A DNA stretch of 20,781 nucleotides from the NCBI GenBank assembly GCA_964389575.1, contig CAYMFF010000051.1, forward strand, positions 1-20,781, written 5' to 3'. Below the pieces are notes generated by a model, which did no database searches, was not told the DNA's origin, and saw only the letters and a program-made list of their open reading frames with translations. This DNA is from JAGNRR01 sp964389575. Lineage in GTDB: Bacteria; Bacteroidota; Bacteroidia; Chitinophagales; Chitinophagaceae. Made by a program: the position numbers and the translations under genes. Below, in pieces: positions 15,043 to 20,781 of the stretch (position 1 is the first letter of the stretch; the number at the start of each line of letters is the position of its first letter).

Positions 15043-17400
15043 CTATTCTTCTGATTCGTGATTCTTAATTACGTCGGCATCGCGATATTTACAACAACCA
15101 TGTAATGCATCATAAACTGATTGGGGCGCCTTAAATTTCTCTGTATCATGACCGACCGATGCTACCTTTCGTTGAATCTCATCGTTCGTAACTTTTGTTT
15201 TGTTGTAGCGTACCACTAATTCTTTTAAGAAAATTTCGTAGTTGGCTATTTTAATTCCAGGCAGTTCGTTAACGGCTTCCTCAATCCGTTCTTTACACAT
15301 TCCGCAAACTCCATCAACTTTTATTACTTCCGTAACCATTTTATCAGCAGTTAATATAGGTTCCATTTTTTTCTTTAACGTATATCTAAAACCACTGTAA
15401 AATAACCGACCGGTAGAAGGCCCCCATGCTGCTCCTGCATCAAAGAACGGTCCATAGGGATCATTGGCACCTAAGATTAAATCTTGTTGACGATAGTTTG
15501 TTATGTTTTCGCTTCCTACATAAAGTTCAAAATCATCTTTTGGTTTCCAGCTTATCTGTCCCAGCAATCTAAAAAAGTCAGGTGAATAGTTTCCCGCTGT
15601 GGGCCTCATGTTTTCTGGATTGGTAGAAAAATCAGGCAAGCGTTGTTGACCCGTCCATTGGGACGTAAGATCGAAAGACCATTTCTCATTTTTAGTGTTA
15701 TATGCCAAATTTGCCAGTGCCCTATGACGCGGATTAAATACGCGTTCTCGCAATAGGCCGCCTTGTGTCATTTTTACATCATTGTATTTATAAGCCAATC
15801 GAAGGTCAAGATTTTTTATTAATTCATAATAATACTCCGCCTGAATATACCAACCATAAGATTTTCCGTCAAGCATGTAAAGTTGTACTTCTTGCGGTGA
15901 GGCATCGTAATCAACGATTACTTGTTCTTTAAAATCTGTTCTAAAAACATCGAGGCTCAATCGATTATCCTTTGTGCCTTGATTAAAATTGTAAGTAAGA
16001 TTTACGCCATAGTTCCAGCTTTGCTCAGGAAGCAAGGTTTCCAAAATATTGACTGTCCGATTCGAAGCAAAAAAACGTGTGTTTTCTGCAAAAATGGTTG
16101 GTGTTCTAAATCCACTGCCACCACTGAATCGTGCATGGAACTGATTGTTGAATTTATATAAAACATTCATTCGCGGCGTGAAAAAAGCCTTTTGTAATCT
16201 GAAATTATAGTCACCACGAACACCGAAAAGTACAGTTGTATTTTTTATATCTTGATTTGTGTATTCTGCAAAAACACCCGACACTGTTTCGTCTCTATCT
16301 TGTTCATCGGTTTGGAAATTTCTTTTAAATTCTTCTTTCACAAGATCGCTGATTAGGCTACCACCAATTCTTAGTTCATCATCTTCGCAGGTTAAATTGG
16401 TTTGATAAATAAGGTTAGTGGACCATGTGCGCTGATAACCATTATAAAAACTGCGCCCATAAAAAGAGTTGCGATTGTGCGAACTGAATGAAGATTGCAA
16501 TCCAATACTTTTCTTCCGATCTTTAGTAATGGCATAACCAATTTTGTGCATGAGGTCCGCGCGTTGATCACCTACTTTTATACCGTATAATGAATTTTGA
16601 TCCGTAATGTCTTTATCAAAATCATAATCGATTGAGCCACTGTACTGATTACTGTTGTGATATTTTGCTAGTATCATACTTGTCAATCTTTTTCCTTCAA
16701 ACATCCACCGATTCATAACGTGGGTCATATTGTTTCGTGGAATGTCTTGAAAGCCGTCATTATTTAAATCCATTTTACGACTTAGTTGACTACCATGAGC
16801 GCTGAGCAATGTGCTGACCTCATCGGTCAATCTAACAGCTGAATTTAGATTGAGTTCAGCTCGATTGAACGAGTTATAATAACCGTTGATATGAAGTAAT
16901 GGTTTATATTTTTTGGGTTTGATTAATTCGACATCAATTTGGCCCGTCATACTTTCAAAGCCATTGGTTACACTTCCCGGACCTTTGTTTATATAAATTG
17001 ATTCTACCATCGGGCTTGGAATATTATTAAACCCGTAGGTGTAATTCAAGCCTCTAACGTAGGGCAATAAGTCTATCAAGGTTTGAACGTAGGTCCCTTG
17101 CAATCCCAGCATTTCAACTTGTTTTGCCCCTGAGAGCGCGTTGGTGCTACTGATTTCAACAGAAGCATTACTTTCAAAACTTTCAGCTAGGTTACAACAA
17201 GCATTCTTTTTTAGTTCTGAGCTACTTAGTCTTTCCAGACGAATTGCATTGTTGACATCAATACTATTTCCATTGGTCTTCTTTTTAATTCGGAGGACTT
17301 TTAGTTTTTTATTTTTCTTATTTTTTACTCGCGTTGAATCTTGTGCAATGACGCTAGTCACGCATAAGCAGAGTAAAAGAATACAATATATTTTTTTCAT
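15043..17400 (-). CDS. TonB-dependent receptor with fused C-terminal heavy-metal-associated (HMA) domain
   Basis: Outer-membrane active transporter of 785 aa. A signal peptide (MKKIYCILLLCLCVTSVIA) is followed by a basic linker and a plug domain at about 55-160 with KKNACCNLAESFE (Cys68, Cys69), a phrase typical of a Bacteroidota receptor subfamily found with copper-handling genes, and YINKGPGSVTNGFESMTGQIDV. The 22-strand barrel ends near residue 677 (FYSGFRYTLKK). An HMA domain follows in frame at about 688-760 (VIKVDGVCGMCKERIEEAV) with the metal motif C699-G-M-C702; the tail has a further HGCC (Cys769, Cys770). Both termini of such barrels face the periplasm, so the HMA domain is probably periplasmic. 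The HYC_CC_PP-type gene lies 77 bases upstream. Copper is the likely ligand by family; the sequence does not prove it. Confidence 0.9.
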   Translation of the reverse strand: MKKIYCILLLCLCVTSVIAQDSTRVKNKKNKKLKVLRIKKKTNGNSIDVNNAIRLERLSSSELKKNACCNLAESFESNASVEISSTNALSGAKQVEMLGLQGTYVQTLIDLLPYVRGLNYTYGFNNIPSPMVESIYINKGPGSVTNGFESMTGQIDVELIKPKKYKPLLHINGYYNSFNRAELNLNSAVRLTDEVSTLLSAHGSQLSRKMDLNNDGFQDIPRNNMTHVMNRWMFEGKRLTSMILAKYHNSNQYSGSIDYDFDKDITDQNSLYGIKVGDQRADLMHKIGYAITKDRKKSIGLQSSFSSHNRNSFYGRSFYNGYQRTWSTNLIYQTNLTCEDDELRIGGSLISDLVKEEFKRNFQTDEQDRDETVSGVFAEYTNQDIKNTTVLFGVRGDYNFRLQKAFFTPRMNVLYKFNNQFHARFSGGSGFRTPTIFAENTRFFASNRTVNILETLLPEQSWNYGVNLTYNFNQGTKDNRLSLDVFRTDFKEQVIVDYDASPQEVQLYMLDGKSYGWYIQAEYYYELIKNLDLRLAYKYNDVKMTQGGLLRERVFNPRHRALANLAYNTKNEKWSFDLTSQWTGQQRLPDFSTNPENMRPTAGNYSPDFFRLLGQISWKPKDDFELYVGSENITNYRQQDLILGANDPYGPFFDAGAAWGPSTGRLFYSGFRYTLKKKMEPILTADKMVTEVIKVDGVCGMCKERIEEAVNELPGIKIANYEIFLKELVVRYNKTKVTNDEIQRKVASVGHDTEKFKAPQSVYDALHGCCKYRDADVIKNHESEE

Positions 17401-17414
17401 TTTTTAGATTTTTA

Positions 17415-17433
17415 CTCGAAGAAAAACTTCGAG
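17415..17433 (-). repeat. 7-bp stem-loop in the leader of the TonB receptor gene
   Basis: CTCGAAG (17415-17421) and CTTCGAG (17427-17433) are perfectly complementary around a 5-base loop. On the minus strand the stem ends 14 bases before the receptor ATG, close enough to affect ribosome access. No T-tract follows, so it does not look like a terminator. Confidence 0.5.
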
Positions 17434-17434
17434 A

Positions 17435-17479
17435 GATACTGATAGTTATGGTTGTTTTGGTTCGGAGATAACCAGTATC
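17435..17479 (-). repeat. Long imperfect stem-loop at the end of the HYC_CC_PP-type gene
   Basis: GATACTG (17435-17441) pairs with CAGTATC (17473-17479), and after a 3-base bulge GTTAT pairs with ATAAC, giving a stem of about 12 bp. It overlaps the stop codon at 17478-17480 and abuts the next stem-loop, so the whole intercistronic space before the receptor gene is structured. Confidence 0.45.
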
Positions 17480-17855
17480 AAATCAATATAGAACTATAAA
17501 GGGTCTGATAATTTTTGGGAGGCGGTAAAAAGCTACCGATAGAATAAGAAGTTTTACATTCCCAATACGCAACGCTAGCAGAATGATAGCGTTTGAATGA
17601 TACGGGGATGATAAGGGATTTTATTTCAAAACTTAGTTTTGATTGTGGACTATTATAATTTTTCGAAATTTTTACTTGCGCACTAATTTCATCGCAGCAG
17701 TTATCATTTTCATTGCAACAACTTTCATCATCAGTACAATGCTTTTTCGTGCTTTCTTCTTGTTGTGAATGGCAACAGAAGTGTTGCTCAAAGGAAACAC
17801 CAAAAGCACCTAAGGAAAACAAAACTAATAATATGACTGCGGTTATTCTGCGCAT
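17478..17855 (-). CDS. Small Cys/His-rich exported protein, HYC_CC_PP type
   Basis: 125-aa protein with an N-terminal hydrophobic segment (signal peptide or anchor, about 4-20), then HFCCH (25-29), CC at 46-47, CC at 53-54 and a C-terminal FLPPPK (109-114). This order of an HYC-like box, paired cysteines and a proline box is that of the small Bacteroidota HYC_CC_PP family, usually found beside TonB-dependent receptors and heavy-metal-associated proteins. The eight Cys and neighbouring His residues suggest soft-metal binding in the periplasm, but no activity is established. It precedes the receptor-HMA gene by 77 bases on the same strand and probably shares its transcript. The start ATG at 17855 sits 7 bases after a perfect TAnnTTTG box. 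Confidence 0.75.
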   Translation of the reverse strand: MRRITAVILLVLFSLGAFGVSFEQHFCCHSQQEESTKKHCTDDESCCNENDNCCDEISAQVKISKNYNSPQSKLSFEIKSLIIPVSFKRYHSASVAYWECKTSYSIGSFLPPPKNYQTLYSSILI

Positions 17856-17862
17856 TACTTTG

Positions 17863-17870
17863 CAAAGGTA
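17863..17870 (-). promoter_or_regulatory. Perfect -7 box (TACCTTTG) before the HYC_CC_PP / TonB receptor genes
   Basis: On the minus strand TACCTTTG matches TAnnTTTG exactly and ends 7 bases before the ATG at 17855. No TTTG is present at the usual upstream distance, which would be in keeping with an activator-dependent promoter. It lies in the 151-base gap after the interrupted AraC gene. Confidence 0.4.
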
Positions 17871-18006
17871 CTATTTTTACTTTTCGTTTAAGATTGCGTG
17901 TGTTAAAGAGATTAAAAAGCCTAGAAAAGTAGTTTTTACTTATTGGTTTTTAAAATTCTATGATTTCTAGTTAAAATATGCAAGCGATGTGCCGAATAAA
18001 TAGGTC

Positions 18007-18834
18007 TCAATGATTTCGACGGAATATTAAGGGTGTACAATTAGTATGTTTCTTGAAAAACCGATTGAAATAAGCCACATCATCAAAACCACAATCAAAA
18101 GCTATTTCTTTTACTTGTTTTTCAGAATAAACAAGCATTCGTTTTGCCGCTAATTATTTTCTATCATGTAAAAGTTGTAAAGCCGTTTTGCCGTAATGTT
18201 TTTTACAAAAATTATTTAATCTTAGGGTTGTAATGCCAATTGAAGTTGTAAAGGAATTAAGCGTTTTCCAAGATGTTCCATGTTCTTTTAATAATTCCTG
18301 ATAACGCATTAGTTCCCGAGGCTCTTTTTTTGATTTGTTACTTTTTACAGTTTTATTATAAAGCTCTCTCACCTGGATTAGCAACGCAAATAATAAATAC
18401 TTGCTCATCTCTAGCGAATCTTTTTGTAGCGAATCCTTAATTTTATTGACCAGGTCTTTTACTGAATTAAAATCGGATAACTCTAAATCTAATAGAGGGT
18501 GGGCGCCATTTTTGAAAAAGCTAAACGAGGATAGCAATTTCATATCGCTTTCAGAATTATTAAAAATGGATTCTGGAAAAAGTAAAACGCCTCCAATTAC
18601 ATTGGAAGCGTAGTCTACTTTATGCACTCTGCTTTTACCAACAAAGTGCAAACTATTGTCCGTAGCCTGATAAGATTCAAAATCAATAATATGTGTACCC
18701 GAAACTTCTTCGAGAAACATGAATTGATAATAATCATGTCGATGCGCCTTTTCTTCATTATTGGGTTCGATTTTTATATCACGCCATTTAATAAAGAGCT
18801 TGTTCTCATTGATTTTATGCAAGGGAATCTGCAT
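18007..18834 (-). pseudogene. AraC-family transcriptional regulator interrupted by an in-frame ochre codon
   Basis: The start is ATG at 18834 (an upstream TTG at 18849 is open but overlaps the likely -7 box). The N-terminal cupin-like sensor shows HRHDYYQFMFLEE and HIIDFESY. The first helix-turn-helix ends GKTALQLLHDRK, then a TAA at 18154-18156 stops the 226-aa product. Reading on in the same frame gives an intact second half: LAAKRMLVYSEKQVKEIAFD, then CGFDDVAYFNRFFKKH and a TGA at 18007-18009. This is the standard AraC signature, and the family normally has Leu where the TAA stands (DRKLLAAKRML), so one TTA-to-TAA change explains it. Full length would be about 275 aa. It is co-directional with and directly upstream of the HYC_CC_PP/receptor genes, its likely former targets. 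Confidence 0.85.
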
Positions 18835-18838
18835 TAAG

Positions 18839-18846
18839 TAAAAATA
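18839..18846 (-). promoter_or_regulatory. Near-consensus -7 box (TATTTTTA) before the AraC gene
   Basis: On the minus strand TATTTTTA fits TAnnTTTG except for the final base and ends 4 bases before the ATG at 18834. Its position argues against the TTG start at 18849. The 21-bp direct repeats begin about 18 bases further upstream, where a -33 element would be expected. Confidence 0.25.
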
Positions 18847-18864
18847 CAATAATTATTAAATGGG

Positions 18865-18897
18865 TGAGTTGGATAAAAGTTGCATTCACTTGGACAA
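18865..18897. promoter_or_regulatory. Direct repeats 21 bp apart, candidate AraC-type operator
   Basis: TGAGTTGGATAA (18865-18876) and TCACTTGGACAA (18886-18897) agree at nine of twelve positions and are spaced exactly 21 bases, two helical turns. Tandem half-sites with this period are the usual arrangement for AraC-family dimers. They lie just upstream of the AraC gene's putative -7 box, where autoregulation is expected. Found by eye only. Confidence 0.35.
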
Positions 18898-18943
18898 TCT
18901 AATAAATTATTGATGCAGAATATTCCTACATTGTTTTTTCTAC

Positions 18944-18976
18944 AAAAAAAAGAGAGCTTGATTGAAGCTCTCTTTT
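18944..18976 (-). terminator. Rho-independent terminator of the first MbnP-like gene
   Basis: A perfect 12-bp stem, AAAAGAGAGCTT (18948-18959) and AAGCTCTCTTTT (18965-18976), with a 5-base loop lies 17 bases after the stop codon at 18994. On the minus strand it runs into eight consecutive T residues. This is the clearest terminator in the window and separates the MbnP genes from the AraC/HYC_CC_PP/receptor transcript. Confidence 0.85.
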
Positions 18977-18993
18977 ACATAAGATTTTATGGT

Positions 18994-19728
18994 TTATAAA
19001 TCGTTACTTCCGGTAAAGCTAAAGACATCGCCAATATTGGCTTTTAGTGCATTTACCAAAGTAGCATCACTTGCACCGCTATGCGTAAAGTCATCATCGT
19101 TGAAATCAATAACTGGGTTATTGTACATATTATTTAAGTTGTATTTGATAAATGCTTCCTTGTCGGTCCCATCTACATTTAGCGCCATATTATTTATGGT
19201 CACAGCCAATTGATTTCCTTCGCCTCCGAAGTGATAAACCAATCCTTTTTCAGTATTTGAAGCATCCATATACTTACCCTCATGCTTGCCAAAAATATAG
19301 CCCGAAGCCCAAGACCAAAACATATTTTGCGATGGGTCTAAATCTCCTGATTGATCTCCACTGGTATTATTTTCTGAATTTACTCCATAGATAAAAGACA
19401 TTTTTACATAATTACCATTCGGCAGAGTTACGGGGTCCATTTGACTGTTGCCAAACGCATCCATTAAATTATGATTTTTGAGTTCTACTTTATTACCATC
19501 AGCATCTTCTAACACCACATAGCTTACATAATACTTCATCAAGCTAACATTGTATTGGTTACCAGCAGCGTTTGTGTAGTTTAATGTTGAGCTAGTTTCA
19601 ATTTTTTGCTGATCTACAAAATTTTCAAACTTAAAGGTTACTTGCGCTTCATCGGGTTTATCTGATTTTTTGCAACAACTAAAGGAAAATACAGCTACTG
19701 CCAGGACTAAACAACTTAGGATTCTCAT
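18994..19728 (-). CDS. MbnP-like (copper-binding family) lipoprotein, Trp/His motif retained
   Basis: 244-aa exported protein of the MbnP-like family. The signal peptide ends in SFSCC (Cys18/19), a loose lipobox common in Bacteroidota. The family pattern is clear: VTFKFENFVD near the start of the mature protein, LNYTNAAGNQYNVSLMKYYV (49-68), LMDAFG, LPNGNYVKMSFIYGV, DLDPSQNMFWSWASGYIF (129-146) and YHFGG (165-169). In characterised MbnP/CorA proteins copper is held by His residues and kynurenine made from a Trp by a dihaem MbnH-type peroxidase; here Trp138, Trp140, His149 and His166 are candidates. No MbnH gene is present in the window. A terminator follows directly, and the paralog lies 134 bases upstream. 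Confidence 0.85.
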   Translation of the reverse strand: MRILSCLVLAVAVFSFSCCKKSDKPDEAQVTFKFENFVDQQKIETSSTLNYTNAAGNQYNVSLMKYYVSYVVLEDADGNKVELKNHNLMDAFGNSQMDPVTLPNGNYVKMSFIYGVNSENNTSGDQSGDLDPSQNMFWSWASGYIFGKHEGKYMDASNTEKGLVYHFGGEGNQLAVTINNMALNVDGTDKEAFIKYNLNNMYNNPVIDFNDDDFTHSGASDATLVNALKANIGDVFSFTGSNDL

Positions 19729-19846
19729 AATATTCTATTTTTCTATTTACTTCTTATTAGACGGATAAACCATCAAATAAGTTTGTAAAATAACGAAAAA
19801 AATATGCGTCTATGAGAATTACAATTGAAATTTGACTTTTTCATGA

Positions 19847-19868
19847 CGATAGTTACGGCTAACTATCG
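19847..19868 (-). repeat. 9-bp stem-loop spanning the stop codon of the second MbnP-like gene
   Basis: CGATAGTTA (19847-19855) and TAACTATCG (19860-19868) are perfectly complementary around a 4-base loop, and the TAG stop (19863-19865) is inside one arm. On the minus strand TCATGAAAAAGT follows, so there is no T-tract. An mRNA 3'-end stabiliser or attenuator before the first paralog is possible. Confidence 0.55.
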
Positions 19869-20591
19869 AATTTCAAAACTACCATTAAACGAGAAAGCTG
19901 AGGATACATTCGCTTGAATAGCGCTGTATAAGTCGGCATCATCGGGGGTAGATACGTCATTAAAGTTTAAGTCTGGCTCTCTGAATAACTCATCTAAATT
20001 CAAAGTGATATAGGCATTTTTGGCTTTTCCATTCACCGTTAAGCCGCCTACACGCATCGTTACATTTATTTCATTACCTACTTTGGCATACCCAAAGTTG
20101 TACTGCTGTTCTGTATTACTTCCATCAAGGTATCTTCCTTCTTGCAAGAAGAAAACATAGCCATCTGTAGTATTAATGTGCATATCACCACCGGGCGCTA
20201 AATCACCAGCGGCATTAGAGGATAGATTTTGTCCAGGTTCAACACCTAGTGTAAAGCGCATCGTTTCGTAAGTTCCATTTGGCAATGTGACAGCGTCTAA
20301 TGAATTATTTCCGAATGCATCAATAATATCAAAATTATTCAACATAGTCTCATTGCCCGCTTGGTCGATTAATACTACGTTTGAAACAATATATTTTAGT
20401 TTGGTGACATTATAATAAACTCCAGCTGCGCTGAGATAGTCCAAGGGTGAATCTGCTTGCAAGCCGTCTTCTCCTTCTACATGCTCAAACTGAAAAGTGA
20501 CACTGGCTTCTTCTGCCAATTTTTCTTTTGTACAGCTAGAGAATCCCAAAACAAATAACCCGATCAGCGCTAAATTCAATATTGATTTCAT
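19863..20591 (-). CDS. MbnP-like lipoprotein paralog lacking the Trp/His motif
   Basis: 242-aa lipoprotein (signal MKSILNLALIGLFVLGFSSC, Cys20) collinear with the neighbouring MbnP-like protein over its whole length: VTFQFEHVEG, LDYLSAAGVYYNVTKLKYIV (50-69), IIDAFGN, LPNGTYETMRFTLGVEPGQN, DLAPGGDM and LNLDELF. At the position of MFWSW in the neighbour it has MHINT, and YHFGG is replaced by YNFGY, so both Trp and the His candidates for copper binding are missing. His138 is the only nearby replacement. The two genes are co-directional, 134 bases apart, and look like an old tandem duplication. Surface or periplasmic location is inferred from the lipobox; the ligand is unknown. Confidence 0.8.
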   Translation of the reverse strand: MKSILNLALIGLFVLGFSSCTKEKLAEEASVTFQFEHVEGEDGLQADSPLDYLSAAGVYYNVTKLKYIVSNVVLIDQAGNETMLNNFDIIDAFGNNSLDAVTLPNGTYETMRFTLGVEPGQNLSSNAAGDLAPGGDMHINTTDGYVFFLQEGRYLDGSNTEQQYNFGYAKVGNEINVTMRVGGLTVNGKAKNAYITLNLDELFREPDLNFNDVSTPDDADLYSAIQANVSSAFSFNGSFEIR

Positions 20592-20712
20592 AATTACGTA
20601 TTATATACAGCACAGATAACGAATCGTGCTCTAAGCTAAAGTACTCACTTTTCGTGAGAATTTACTTTGGAAACTATAAATATTGTAGTCTGAAGTTGAT
20701 CAGAAAGACAAT

Positions 20713-20781
20713 CTAACTAGCCTGCATTTTCTTTTGCGTCTTCTTACGTTCAATGGCATCCAGCTGAATTTTACGTAGTCT
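20713..20781 (-). CDS. C-terminal end of an unidentified gene entering from the right edge
   Basis: Reading on the minus strand from the window edge, one frame ends in a Lys/Arg/Gln-rich tail (RKIQLDAIERKKTQKKMQAS) and a TAG at 20713-20715. A second frame is also open to this point, so even the frame is not certain. Only 22 codons are visible, which is too few to recognise the family. It runs in the same direction as the MbnP-like genes, about 120 bases upstream of the second paralog. Confidence 0.35.
   Translation of the reverse strand, partial: RLRKIQLDAIERKKTQKKMQAS

Noticed and set aside
18154..18156. Recoding of TAA as a sense codon to explain the AraC gene
   Set aside because: TAA ends other genes in the window at their expected lengths (hexosaminidase, pbpC, kbl, GH5, WG-repeat), so a changed code is very unlikely; a point mutation or sequencing error is simpler.
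18835..18849. TTG start for the AraC gene
   Set aside because: It is a rare start, overlaps the likely -7 box, and the ATG at 18834 gives a normal N-terminus for the family.
20644..20658. CTCAC-TTTTC-GTGAG hairpin upstream of the second MbnP-like gene
   Set aside because: Only a 5-bp stem with no T-tract and no clear relation to a start or stop codon; likely chance.

Overview
The window looks like chromosomal DNA of a member of the Bacteroidota. The evidence is AT-rich coding sequence, almost no recognisable Shine-Dalgarno sequences, several TAnnTTTG promoter boxes (the Bacteroidota -7 element), and a typical gene content: lipoproteins ending in short S-S-C or A-C lipoboxes, a TonB-dependent receptor of the ACCNL type, an HYC_CC_PP-type protein, MbnP-like lipoproteins and a WG-repeat protein. 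I cannot place it to genus. No tRNA, rRNA, insertion sequence or CRISPR array is visible, and no gene-free stretch exceeds about 160 bases.

Region 1 (1-4240) is a glycan-degrading block: the 3' part of a family GH20 beta-hexosaminidase, a Tat-type secreted glycosylasparaginase, a CutC-family TIM-barrel protein translationally coupled to it (ATGA overlap), and a convergent GH5 beta-mannan/mannoside hydrolase lipoprotein. Together these activities could take apart the Man-beta-GlcNAc-beta-GlcNAc-Asn core of N-glycans.

Region 2 (4289-12191) is the periplasmic defence pair: a large thioester-containing alpha-2-macroglobulin lipoprotein and, divergently, penicillin-binding protein 1C. The pair is known from E. 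coli (yfhM-pbpC), where the two genes are co-directional. Region 3 (12230-14961) holds kbl (2-amino-3-ketobutyrate CoA ligase), a small NTF2/SnoaL-like protein, and a WG-repeat protein with a degenerate OmpA-like C-terminus.

Region 4 (15043-20591) is, by family membership, a metal-handling (probably copper) island, all on the minus strand. It contains two MbnP-like lipoproteins, an AraC-family regulator interrupted by an in-frame ochre codon, a small Cys/His-rich HYC_CC_PP-type protein, and a TonB-dependent receptor that carries a C-terminal heavy-metal-associated (HMA) domain in the same reading frame. A partial unknown gene enters from the right edge.

The best candidates for something new are the receptor-HMA fusion with its structured leader, the broken AraC gene with a 21-bp direct-repeat operator candidate upstream, the second MbnP paralog that has lost the usual Trp/His positions, and a recurrent pattern of inverted repeats that span stop codons.
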